A stretch of DNA of 10,748 bases. It comes from Gammaproteobacteria bacterium. Lineage in GTDB: Bacteria; Pseudomonadota; Gammaproteobacteria; Eutrophobiales; Eutrophobiaceae. Of this stretch, positions 1-7,298 are shown piece by piece; position 1 is the first letter of the stretch, and each line of letters starts with the position of its first letter. Location: the NCBI GenBank assembly GCA_009843675.1, contig VYCZ01000062.1, forward strand, positions 1,270 through 12,017, given 5' to 3'. Position numbers and translations under genes: made by a program. The notes beneath the pieces were generated by a model. The model did not search any database and had not been told where the DNA came from. It was given only the letters and a program-made list of their open reading frames with translations.

Positions 1-413
1 GGAATGGAACTGGTATTCGAGGTAATCATGCAATCCCGGCCGGCGATGTCTTCCGCCCTGGTGAAGATCTGTTTCTTCAGTTCGATATTTTCCGTGGCGG
101 CCTCGATGACCCAGTCGCATCCATCCAGGTCGCCGTAATCAACGGAAGTTGTCAGGTTTTGCCGGACGCCTTCCGCTTGTTCCGGAGTCAGCTTCCCCCT
201 GGCCACGCCTTTATCGGCGTAAGCGTGGAGTCTGTCCACGGCCCGGTCCAGCGCGTCCCGGCTGATATCGATCAGTACCAGGTTCAATCCGGGGATGGCG
301 CTTTTCAGGTAATAACCGATATCCGGGCCGATGGTGCCGGCGCCGATGATGCCGATCCGGCGCGGCAGTTCCCGGTCCGGCCGGATCAGGGCTGGGTTGT
401 TGTACTGTTGCAT
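1..413 (-). CDS. 3-hydroxyacyl-CoA dehydrogenase, N-terminal part (cut by window edge)
   Basis: The 137 visible residues form the NAD-binding Rossmann domain of the 3-hydroxyacyl-CoA dehydrogenase family, which oxidises 3-hydroxyacyl-CoA to 3-ketoacyl-CoA with NAD+. A 19-residue lead precedes a beta strand and the dinucleotide loop GAGTIG (residues 24-29). An acidic residue, Asp49, ends the second strand (VLIDIS) and favours NAD over NADP. The later signatures VIEAATENIELKKQ (about 102-115) and TSNTSSI (131-137) are typical of the family. The C-terminal catalytic part lies beyond position 1. The ATG at 413 lies inside the 3' end of the upstream ligase gene, a 28-nt overlap in another frame, so translation is probably coupled. 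No strong Shine-Dalgarno site is visible. The family call is secure; the specific substrate is not. Confidence 0.9.
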   Translation of the reverse strand, partial: MQQYNNPALIRPDRELPRRIGIIGAGTIGPDIGYYLKSAIPGLNLVLIDISRDALDRAVDRLHAYADKGVARGKLTPEQAEGVRQNLTTSVDYGDLDGCDWVIEAATENIELKKQIFTRAEDIAGRDCMITSNTSSI

Positions 414-1939
414 AGTTCGGTCAACTGAACTTTGTCCACTTTGCCTACCGCAGTTTTGGGCAGACTGTCGATAATACGGAACTCCGCCGGGATCTTGTAA
501 GGCGCCAGGTTTTCGCTGCAATAATCCTGCAGCGTTTCCGCATCCGCGCCGTTCTCCAATACAGGTACGATGAATGCTATCGGCAACTCGCCGCGGTAAG
601 CGTCCGACCTGCCGACCACGGCCGCTTCCTTCACGCCCGGGTTTTGATGCAGGATTTCCTCGATCTCCCGGGGAAAAACGTTATAGCCCGACACCAGCAG
701 CATCTCCTTTTTCCTACCGCGGATGTACAGGTAACCGTCCTCGTCCAGTTCGCCGATATCGCCCGTGTACAGCCAGCCGTCGCGCAACGCCAGGGCCGTT
801 TCTTCCGGACGGTTGCGGTAACCGCTCATCACCTGGGGACCGGTTATCCGGATTTCGCCCTTTTGCCCAGGGTCCAGTACCTTGACGCCGGTCTCGACGT
901 CAACCACCTGGATTTCCGTTTGCGGCAGGGGAATGCCGACCGAGGTCGGTTTCCTTACCCCGTGCAGCGGGTTGAAGGATATGACCGGGCCCGCCTCCGA
1001 CTGGCCGTAACCCTCGAGTATCGGTGTGCCGGTGATCCGTTCCCATTCCCTGAGGACGTTTTCCGCCAGGGGCGCAGACCCGGAAGAGGATATATACAGG
1101 CTGGAAAAATCGGTTTCGGCAAAGCCCGGATAATTCAGCAGCCCGGTAAACATGGTAGGACTGCCGGCAAACAGGGTGATCTTCTCCCGGACCAGCGCGT
1201 CAATCACATCCCGGGGATGGTAACGCGGCAGGATAACCAGGGCGCCGCGCCGGTAAACCATGGCGTGCAGGCACATGGACACCGCGTAACAATGGAATAG
1301 CGGCATGACGCACAAGGTTCTTTCCACGTCATCCCGGGTGGGGGTAACGGCCTCGCGCTGGCTCAGGTTGACGGACAGTGAATGATGGCTGATACGGGCG
1401 CCCTTGGCCGTGCCGGTGGTGCCGCCGGTAAACTGCAGGGTGGCCGGGCCGGCGGGTTCCGGCAGGTCGGCCAGCGTGTCGAGACCGGCGCGGTTGCGCC
1501 ATGCCGTCAGACGGTTGCCGCTGCCGACGGCAACCAGGTGTTCGATATGCAATGCGTCAGCGAGGTTGAGGACCACTTCCTCAAGCGACTGGTCAAAGAC
1601 AATGGCGGACACCCCGGCGTCATCCAGCATGGGCATCAGTTCACGCACCGTGTAAACCGGGTTCAACGGGACCGCTTCAGCGCGCGCGGCATGGACGGCG
1701 TACATCGCGATACATACGTCGATGGAATTGCCCATCAGCAGCGCAACCCGGCAACCGCCCAGGCCGAGAGCCCGAAGGTCGCGGCTGAAGCCGGCCACGC
1801 AACGCAGGTATTCCCGGTAATTGAGCCGTTCTTCGCCCAGCGCCAGGGCTTCCCGTTCGGGACTCTTCGCCGCCGCGTCAACCAGCGCGTGGACTACCGT
1901 GGGGAAGGGCACGGGTAATTCCGCCGCGGTTTCCTGCAT
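386..1939 (-). CDS. Class I acyl-CoA ligase (AMP-forming)
   Basis: This is a full-length adenylate-forming enzyme of 517 residues that would activate a carboxylic acid with ATP and coenzyme A through an acyl-AMP. Visible motifs are the phosphate loop TGGTTGTAKGA (171-181), the adenine-binding motif GYGQSEAGP (310-318), YTGD (391-394), the hinge GRKKEMLLVSGYNVFP (408-423) and the C-terminal PKTAVGKV with the expected catalytic Lys500. I chose the ATG at 1939, two bases after the thiolase stop codon, with a weak GGA upstream. An in-frame TTG six bases earlier would overlap that stop and has no usable ribosome site. It sits between a thiolase and a hydroxyacyl-CoA dehydrogenase, so a medium- or long-chain acid or an aryl-alkanoic acid is a likely substrate. 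This resembles FadD-type ligases, but I do not assign a symbol. Confidence 0.93.
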   Translation of the reverse strand: MQETAAELPVPFPTVVHALVDAAAKSPEREALALGEERLNYREYLRCVAGFSRDLRALGLGGCRVALLMGNSIDVCIAMYAVHAARAEAVPLNPVYTVRELMPMLDDAGVSAIVFDQSLEEVVLNLADALHIEHLVAVGSGNRLTAWRNRAGLDTLADLPEPAGPATLQFTGGTTGTAKGARISHHSLSVNLSQREAVTPTRDDVERTLCVMPLFHCYAVSMCLHAMVYRRGALVILPRYHPRDVIDALVREKITLFAGSPTMFTGLLNYPGFAETDFSSLYISSSGSAPLAENVLREWERITGTPILEGYGQSEAGPVISFNPLHGVRKPTSVGIPLPQTEIQVVDVETGVKVLDPGQKGEIRITGPQVMSGYRNRPEETALALRDGWLYTGDIGELDEDGYLYIRGRKKEMLLVSGYNVFPREIEEILHQNPGVKEAAVVGRSDAYRGELPIAFIVPVLENGADAETLQDYCSENLAPYKIPAEFRIIDSLPKTAVGKVDKVQLTELCNSTTTQP

Positions 1940-1941
1940 TG

Positions 1942-3141
1942 TCAATCCACGCGTATGACGACCGCCATGGCGCTGTCCCCGGCTGCGCAGCCGTGGAACA
2001 GGCCGTAACCGCCGCCCAGCAGTATGAGCTCCTCAATGAGTTCTATCACCCCGCGCATCCCGGTCGGCCCCTGCGGGTGTCCCCAGATCAGGGAACAGCC
2101 GTAATTATTCATGGTCATGACGTCAATACCCATTTCCCTCGCGAAAATGATGTCATTGACCGCGAAGGGATTGTGCGACTTGACTGCCTTGACATCATGT
2201 ATCGTTATTCCCGCCTGGGCCAGGGCGCGCCGGCTCGCCGGGATGGGTGCCGCCGGCATAAAGGCCGGCTCTTCCCGGGCCTGGCCGTAGGCGACGATGG
2301 CGATCCTGATCGCCGGGTCGCTGCTCAAGGGGCGGGCCTTGTCCGCCGTGGTGATGATCATGCCGGCATTGCCGTCGGCGGGGTGGGTCTGGCCGGCGTA
2401 GGTAATGGTGCCGCCCTCCTGCACCGGTTCCAGGCGTGCCATTTTTCTTTCGCTGGTTGCGGTGATGCCTTCGTCACCCGTCAGGGTGGAGCGCGTCTTC
2501 CTGTATTTCTTGTCCGGCACCTGCAGGGGCAACAGCATATATCTCTGCTGGAAAGATATGCCGTCCTGTAGTTCCAGGGCCTGTTGATACTGTTCATAGC
2601 GCCGCAGAACAACCTCGTGCTGCTCGGCAGTGGATATGTTCCACTTCTCCGCGCAATTCTCCGCGGTGCGGGTCATGTCACACTTCACATACGGGTCCTG
2701 GTTGAAATTGCTCATCACCCAGTCCTCGGTCTGCCCCGTGCCCCCGGGTCCCAGGGGGTCCGGATAGTACAGGTGCGGGCCGTTGGATATCCGGTCCGCG
2801 GTCACGGCCAGCGCGCATTCGGCCATGCCCGCCTGGATTTCCCGGGAGGCAGTCGCCATGACCCGGGCGCTGGTGGCGCAGGCCTGGCTCACAGTCGGCC
2901 CGGCGACATGTTCCATGCCGGCCATGGCCGTCAGCCAGGGCAGTCCGTAAAAACAGCTCTTCTGCGGAATGGTCATGCCCAGCACGCCGTAGTCGAACTG
3001 GGTGCCGTCCAGGCCTCGATCAGCCAGTGCGAGCCGGGTCACATGGGCGGCGAATTCCATGCTGTGCAGGTGCGCAAGACTGCCCTGCCACTTGGCAAAC
3101 GGGGTGGTCCAGTAACCACCGTGAGGTATGCAGGTTTCCAT
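1942..3141 (-). CDS. Thiolase-family acyl-CoA acyltransferase
   Basis: This 399-residue protein matches the thiolase fold from end to end and would cleave a 3-ketoacyl-CoA with CoA, or run the reverse condensation. The nucleophilic cysteine is Cys88 in SQACATSARV, close to its classical position. The loop that reads NEAF in common degradative and biosynthetic thiolases, and HDCF in SCP2-type thiolases, reads HNPF here (323-326). The GHP histidine is His355 (IWGHPQGPTGMR) and the second catalytic cysteine is Cys385 (FHGCAAGDSA). A linker motif MTRTAENCAEKW (156-167) is also typical. All four catalytic positions are therefore occupied, but with an SCP2-like rather than a standard loop. The ATG at 3141 is the best start, although no Shine-Dalgarno site precedes it. 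It is the first gene of the minus-strand operon, with the ligase start only two bases beyond its stop. Confidence 0.9.
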   Translation of the reverse strand: METCIPHGGYWTTPFAKWQGSLAHLHSMEFAAHVTRLALADRGLDGTQFDYGVLGMTIPQKSCFYGLPWLTAMAGMEHVAGPTVSQACATSARVMATASREIQAGMAECALAVTADRISNGPHLYYPDPLGPGGTGQTEDWVMSNFNQDPYVKCDMTRTAENCAEKWNISTAEQHEVVLRRYEQYQQALELQDGISFQQRYMLLPLQVPDKKYRKTRSTLTGDEGITATSERKMARLEPVQEGGTITYAGQTHPADGNAGMIITTADKARPLSSDPAIRIAIVAYGQAREEPAFMPAAPIPASRRALAQAGITIHDVKAVKSHNPFAVNDIIFAREMGIDVMTMNNYGCSLIWGHPQGPTGMRGVIELIEELILLGGGYGLFHGCAAGDSAMAVVIRVD

Positions 3142-3152
3142 TATGGGACGTA

Positions 3153-3180
3153 ATTTTACCCGATTGCCTTATCGGAACAA
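3153..3180 (-). promoter_or_regulatory. Possible promoter for the thiolase operon
   Basis: Read on the minus strand, TTGTTC (3180-3175) and TAAAAT (3158-3153) are separated by 16 bases. The -10 matches the consensus at five of six positions and the -35 at three. The transcript would start only a few bases before the thiolase ATG at 3141, nearly leaderless, which would fit the absence of a Shine-Dalgarno site there. This is a weak prediction from pattern alone. Confidence 0.3.
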
Positions 3181-3200
3181 CCGGCATCCGGCATCTATCG

Positions 3201-3206
3201 TATAAT
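3201..3206 (+). promoter_or_regulatory. -10 box for the racemase-like gene
   Basis: A perfect TATAAT lies 38 bases before the ATG at 3245, giving a leader of about 32 nt. No good -35 hexamer sits 16-18 bases upstream (the best candidate is a poor CAACCG at 3178-3183), so the promoter may need an activator or be weak. It lies within the 103-bp divergent gap shared with the thiolase operon. Confidence 0.45.
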
Positions 3207-3244
3207 ATCCCACTGATCATGCCAGAGGCTGACGGAGTTGGAAT

Positions 3245-3988
3245 ATGGGTAAAAAAATCAAGGTCATCTTCCCGGTGCCCCTGAACGAACACACCAGGGA
3301 GTTGATTGAAAACCAGATACCGGCGGAGTATATCCGCCCGGAGTTCGACGTGGAATTCGTCGGTTCGAAAAGGCTGATGTCGCTGGCGGACAGCTATTAC
3401 GACACCTATATCATGGACACCATCGTGATCGAGGCCGGGCTCAAGGCAGAGGAAGAGGGCTGCGCCGCGGTCTGCATCAATACGGTCAGCGATTCGGGCC
3501 TGTACGCCCTGCGCTCCCGCCTGAGCATCCCGGTAGTCGGTCCGGGGCAGGCGTCGTTCCACATCGCCGCCACCTTGGGACACAGGTTCTCGATCCTGAC
3601 CATGTGGCAACCCTGGCTGGCCCTGTACCGCAAGACCCTGAAGGAATACGGCCTGGAACACAAGCTGGCCTCCATCAGGCATATCGATACCCGCCCGGAC
3701 GTGCAGGAGTTGCTGACCGGGAAGGAAGAAGTGGTATTCGAGAAACTGAAGGAACAGGGTCTGCGGGCCATCGAAGAGGACGGCGCCGACGTCATCATCC
3801 TGGGTTCCACCACCATGCACCAGTCCCACCGTTTCCTGCGGGACAACCTGCCGGCGCCCGTGATCAACCCCGGCGTGGTGGCCTACAAACTGTGCGAAGC
3901 CCTGCTGGAGATGGGGCTGACCCACTCCAAGCAGGCGTTTCCCTCTCCGGAAACCATCCAGGATGACCTGCTGTTTCCGGGAAACTGA
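3245..3988 (+). CDS. Asp/Glu/hydantoin racemase-family protein lacking both catalytic cysteines
   Basis: This 247-residue protein has the two-lobed fold of the aspartate/glutamate/hydantoin racemase superfamily. Conserved family text includes IPVVGPGQASFHIAATLG (95-112), GADVIILGSTTM (180-191) and PVINPGVVAYK (205-215). In hydantoin racemases one catalytic cysteine lies in a motif like ACFGDPGL and the other in LGCAGM. By my eye alignment the first is Thr80 (INTVSDSGL) and the second is Ser188 (LGSTTM). Cys77 lies three residues before the first site and might not substitute. Cofactor-independent two-cysteine racemisation is therefore unlikely, and the protein may be an isomerase of another type, a lyase or a binding protein. 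The start is well supported by GGAG at 3234-3237, seven bases before the ATG. It stands alone on the plus strand, converging on the amidase gene. Confidence 0.82.
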   Translation: MGKKIKVIFPVPLNEHTRELIENQIPAEYIRPEFDVEFVGSKRLMSLADSYYDTYIMDTIVIEAGLKAEEEGCAAVCINTVSDSGLYALRSRLSIPVVGPGQASFHIAATLGHRFSILTMWQPWLALYRKTLKEYGLEHKLASIRHIDTRPDVQELLTGKEEVVFEKLKEQGLRAIEEDGADVIILGSTTMHQSHRFLRDNLPAPVINPGVVAYKLCEALLEMGLTHSKQAFPSPETIQDDLLFPGN

Positions 3989-3990
3989 AA

Positions 3991-4013
3991 CGCCCGGTTA
4001 CCAAACGGGGGCG
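3991..4013. terminator. Weak hairpin between convergent genes
   Basis: An imperfect inverted repeat (CGCCCGGTT against AAACGGGGGCG) occupies most of the 40-bp gap between the racemase-like gene, ending at 3988, and the amidase gene, ending at 4029. A five-pair GC stem continues after a small internal loop into three further pairs. On the minus strand it is followed by the T-rich TTTCAGTTT. On the plus strand there is no clear T run. It may act as a shared terminator, more convincingly for the amidase. Confidence 0.33.
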
Positions 4014-4028
4014 TAATATCCTCGCTGC

Positions 4029-5525
4029 CTATCGGACAGTTCGCCAGTCTGTCGATTGCTCGAAGGCATGGGCGGCCCGGTAGATTGTCTGTTCAGCATG
4101 ATACCGGCCCACCAGCATCAGGCCCACCGGCAGGCCGTCGACCTGTGCGCAGGGGATGGAGATGGCGGGATGCCCGGTGGCGTTGAACTGGCAGGTGTTC
4201 AGGGTATTGCCGAATGCCGTTTCCATGACCTGGTCGTCACTGGCGTTATCCAGCGACTGCGGGTTTTGCGCGGCCGTAGCAACCGTGGTCGGCAGCAGCA
4301 GCAGGTCATACTCCTGCAGGGGTTTGTCGTAGCTCGCCCGGAGTTTCCGCACCAGGTTCTTCGACCTGGCGTAATAGCGGCCTTCATACTTCTCAAGGTA
4401 GCGGCCCAGCAGCAGGATCAAGGCTGCGTTGATCGGCATATCGCTTTTTCGGAGGGTCCAGTTGCGCATTGCCGCAGACATTGCGGGCGAATAAACGTCA
4501 TCATGGTTGAACCCTACACCGTTCAGCTTCAGGGTCTGCCATAAACCATCGGTGACCACGCCTCCCCAGACAGCCGGGCCGGTCAGGTGGTCGGGGATGG
4601 ATATTTCCTCCACCGTGGCCCCCAGCGAGGCGAAGTGTGAAGCCGCGGCGCTGACGCCTCGATCCACTGCGGGCGCGGAAGACGGCCAGCCGAAACCTTC
4701 CTTTACCACGGCGATCTTCAGCCCTGCCGCCCCCTGTTCCAGCCGGCCGGTGTAGTCCGGCCTGTCGCCTTCTCCGCTGCCGGCCATGACTTCCAGGTAC
4801 CGGGCATTGTCGGCAACCGTATCGGTCAGGGGGCCGATATGTTCTATGGACGCCTCTATGGGTACGCCACCGCTGAAGGGCACCACGCCCCGGGTCGCTT
4901 TCATCCCGACCACGCCGGTCCAGCTTGCCGGGATGCGCACCGACCCGCCCTGGTCGGTGCCCAGGGCCATATCCACTTCGCCGGTGGCAACCAGGGCAGC
5001 GCTGCCGGAGGACGAACCGCCGGTGGAATAACCCGGTTTCCGGGGATTCTGCACGATGCCGTTGGTCGAGGTAGCGCTGCCGCCGGACAGGCACAGGTAT
5101 TCACAGGCGGTCTTCCCCACTATCTCGGCGCCGGCGTTGAGCAGCCGATCCACCACTGTTGCATCGAAATCGGCAACGAGGCCGGCCAATACGTCCGAGC
5201 CGTTCGTGAGAGGCAGGTCCGCGACAAAGATGTTGTCCTTGACCGCAACCTTCGTGTCGAGCAAGGGGCCGGTTGCGGCGCCTTTGATATTGCATTTCAG
5301 CAGCCAGGCGCCGTAAGGATTTTCGCCTGCCTCGGGATAGTAGTAATCCCGGCCGGAGTAAGCCGAGACCGGCAGTTCGCCATCACACCGGTCGATAAAT
5401 TCATAACCTTCCGCTATGGGCTGCATGTATTCAAGCAGTTTTTCCGCCTTGTTATCGTCCACGGCCAGGTTGAGTTCGGCGGCCAGCCGTTTCAATTCCG
5501 CGCTGTCGGGTAGTTTGAAAGTCAC
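4029..5525 (-). CDS. Amidase-signature-family amidase, Rhodococcus enantioselective-amidase type
   Basis: This 498-residue cytoplasmic hydrolase would release ammonia from a carboxamide through a Ser-cisSer-Lys triad. The triad is complete: Lys96 in VAVKDNI, Ser171 in GGSSSGSAA (169-177) and Ser195 in DQGGSVRIPAS (191-201). From memory, these are the same residue numbers as in the Rhodococcus N-771 enantioselective amidase. The N-terminal helical extension of about 80 residues and the phrase ENPYGAW (68-74) also recall that group rather than the shorter GatA-like proteins. The start is GTG at 5525, set by a GGAGG nine bases upstream; a nearby ATG at 5541 is out of frame. The gene is transcribed alone, divergently from the aryl-CoA ligase/hyuAB operon, and probably shares its control region. 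The exact amide is unknown. Confidence 0.93.
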   Translation of the reverse strand: MTFKLPDSAELKRLAAELNLAVDDNKAEKLLEYMQPIAEGYEFIDRCDGELPVSAYSGRDYYYPEAGENPYGAWLLKCNIKGAATGPLLDTKVAVKDNIFVADLPLTNGSDVLAGLVADFDATVVDRLLNAGAEIVGKTACEYLCLSGGSATSTNGIVQNPRKPGYSTGGSSSGSAALVATGEVDMALGTDQGGSVRIPASWTGVVGMKATRGVVPFSGGVPIEASIEHIGPLTDTVADNARYLEVMAGSGEGDRPDYTGRLEQGAAGLKIAVVKEGFGWPSSAPAVDRGVSAAASHFASLGATVEEISIPDHLTGPAVWGGVVTDGLWQTLKLNGVGFNHDDVYSPAMSAAMRNWTLRKSDMPINAALILLLGRYLEKYEGRYYARSKNLVRKLRASYDKPLQEYDLLLLPTTVATAAQNPQSLDNASDDQVMETAFGNTLNTCQFNATGHPAISIPCAQVDGLPVGLMLVGRYHAEQTIYRAAHAFEQSTDWRTVR

Positions 5526-5534
5526 AGATCAGTT

Positions 5535-5539
5535 CCTCC
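5535..5539 (-). promoter_or_regulatory. Ribosome binding site of the amidase gene
   Basis: GGAGG on the minus strand, nine bases before the GTG at 5525. It decides the GTG start against the out-of-frame ATG at 5541. Confidence 0.75.
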
Positions 5540-5554
5540 ATTCTGCAGGCGTTT

Positions 5555-5601
5555 CATTACAGTAATTACTTTACGAGTTAACCATTACAGGTTAATAATA
5601 T
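5555..5601. promoter_or_regulatory. Divergent promoter/operator region with a dyad
   Basis: This AT-rich stretch lies in the 103-bp gap between the divergent amidase and aryl-CoA ligase genes. It holds a perfect 6-6-6 dyad, TTAACC-attaca-GGTTAA (5578-5595), a perfect 10-bp palindrome AGTAATTACT (5561-5570), and a direct repeat CATTACAG at 5555-5562 and 5583-5590. A plus-strand -35-like TTTACG (5570-5575) and a -10-like TAATAA (5593-5598) bracket the dyad with a 17-bp spacer, the layout expected where a repressor blocks RNA polymerase. The binding protein is not identifiable. The promoter elements are weak; the dyad itself is exact. Confidence 0.45.
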
Positions 5602-5628
5602 GGATCGGGGAATAATGCAAGTGTCCAC

Positions 5629-7271
5629 ATGAGAATGAACGTGAATCATCATACCAGCCACGTCGATACTTTCGTCAGGGATAACCTGCCGCCGCCGGAG
5701 CAGATGCCCGATTTTCTGTTCACCACCGGCGAGTTGCAGTATCCCGGGCGCCTGAACAGCGCCGCAGAGGTGCTCGATAAAAAGATCGCCCAGGGCTACG
5801 GCGCCAAAAACGCCCTCCTGACGCCCAACGAGACCTGGAGCTACCGGGACCTGTACGAGAAGTCCAACCGCATCGCCCATGTGCTGGTCGAAGACCTGGG
5901 CCTCGTGCCGGGCAACCGCGTCCTGCTGCGCGCGCCCAACAACCCGATGCTGGTCGCCTGCTGGTTCGGCGTGATAAAAGCCGGCGGTGTGGCCGTTGCC
6001 ACCATGCCGTTACTGCGCAAGCGGGACCTGGAACCGATTATCAACAAGGCGCAGGTCCAGTTCGCATTGTGCGATGAACGTCTTATGGGCGAGTTGTCCG
6101 GCGCGCTGGAAACCACCGGGTCGTGCAGCGGGTCGTGCAGTTCAACGGCTCCGGAGAGGCCGGCGCGGGGGCGGAACTGGAGCAACTCATGGCCGCAAAG
6201 GAAACCTCTTTCGATCCGGTCCCGACTGCCAGCGACGACCCTGCCATTATCGCCTTCACCAGCGGCACCACGGGCCAGCCCAAAGGCACGGTGCATTTCC
6301 ATAGGGACATCATGACCATGTGCATCTGCTGCAACGAATATGTGGTCAAGCCGGAGCCTTCCGACATCATTATCGGCAGCCCGCCGGTCGCATTCACCTT
6401 CGGTCTCGGGATGCTGGTCGGCATGCCCCTGTATGCAGGCGCCAGCGTGGCGCTGCTGGAAGCGGCCCCGCCGCTGGAACTCGCCAGGGCGATCGGCCGC
6501 TTCAGGGCGACCATCTGCTCGTCCGCGCCGACTGCTTACCGCGCCATCCTGAGCCACATCGGCGAGTTCGACCTGAGCAGCCTGAGAAAATCGACCTGCG
6601 CCGGCGAAAAGCTGCCCTTGCCCACTTACGAGGAATGGCTGGCGGCAACCGGGCTCAGGATGATCGATATCTTCGGTTCGACAGAAATGATCCACGTGTT
6701 CATTTCTGCGGTCGGTGACGAGATTCGTCCCGGGGCGTCGGGCAAGGCGATAACCGGCTACCGGGCCTGCATCCTGGATGACGACAACCGGCCTGCGGCG
6801 CCGGGCACGCCGGGCCGCCTGGCGCTGAAAGGCCCGACCGGTTGCAAGTACCTGGCCGACGAACGGCAGAAAAACTACGTGGTCAACGGCTGGAACCTGA
6901 CCGGGGATGTCTGCACCATGGACGAAGACGGTTACGTGTGGTACCAGGGGCGCACCGATGACATGATCATCTCATCCGGTTACAACATCTCGGGGGCGGA
7001 AGTGGAAGCGGCGCTGCTGCCGCATCCTGCCGTCAGTGAATGCGGTGTCGTCGGCATCCCGGATGAAGCCCGGGGTATGATCATCAAGGCCTTTGTCGTG
7101 CCGGCCGAAGGTGTCCGGGCATCGGGGCAACTGGCCGGCGAACTGCAGGAGTTCGCAAAACGGACCATTGCGCCGTACAAGTACCCGAGGATGATAGAAT
7201 TCATTTCGGAGCTGCCGAAGACCCAGACCGGCAAGATCCAGAGACATAAACTGCGGGCAATGCCCCACTGA
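5629..7271 (+). pseudogene. Aryl-CoA ligase of the 2-aminobenzoate/benzoate-CoA ligase type, frameshifted
   Basis: Two overlapping frames together encode one enzyme of about 547 residues that would activate an aromatic acid with ATP and CoA. The N-terminal part (5629-6315) carries VDTFVRDNLPPPEQMP, ELQYPGRLN and LGLVPGNRVLLRAPNNP, wording I associate with 2-aminobenzoate-CoA ligases. It reads true up to about residue 163 (GELSGALETTG) and then becomes nonsense. The C-terminal part continues in another frame from about 6117 (RVVQFNGSG). It holds the phosphate loop FTSGTTGQPKGT, IFGSTEM, LTGD (near residue 425), the hinge GRTDDMIISSGYNISG and the C-terminal lysine in PKTQTGKI (about residue 536). 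A loss of one base (or gain of two) between 6078 and about 6130 explains the switch. All motifs are intact on both sides, so this is either a recent mutation or a sequencing error. The start is uncertain (ATG 5629 or ATG 5635), with no clear Shine-Dalgarno site. Confidence 0.85.
6117..6140 (+). repeat. Tandem 12-bp duplication at the ligase frameshift
   Basis: The 12-mer CGGGTCGTGCAG occurs twice in direct succession (6117-6128 and 6129-6140), exactly where the ligase reading frame changes. Twelve bases keep frame, so the duplication alone does not cause the shift; a separate one-base loss or two-base gain is still required. In the downstream frame the repeat reads RVVQRVVQ, while related ligases would be expected to have a single RVV here. 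Confidence 0.8.
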
Positions 7272-7285
7272 AACAGCATCAACCT

Positions 7286-7291
7286 GAAGGT
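7286..7291 (+). promoter_or_regulatory. Ribosome binding site of the RAM-domain gene
   Basis: A GAAGGT sequence ends seven bases before the ATG at 7299. It overlaps the in-frame GTG at 7290, which therefore cannot be the start. Confidence 0.65.
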
Positions 7292-7298
7292 GATACAA

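Noticed and set aside
3020..3925. Long open frame of 301 codons on the minus strand
   Set aside because: It is antisense to the racemase-like gene, runs across the divergent promoter into the thiolase start, is rich in low-information residues and shows no family motif.
6100..6150. Programmed ribosomal frameshift in the aryl-CoA ligase
   Set aside because: No slippery heptamer or downstream pseudoknot is evident at the junction, and programmed shifts are not known for this family; mutation or sequence error is simpler.
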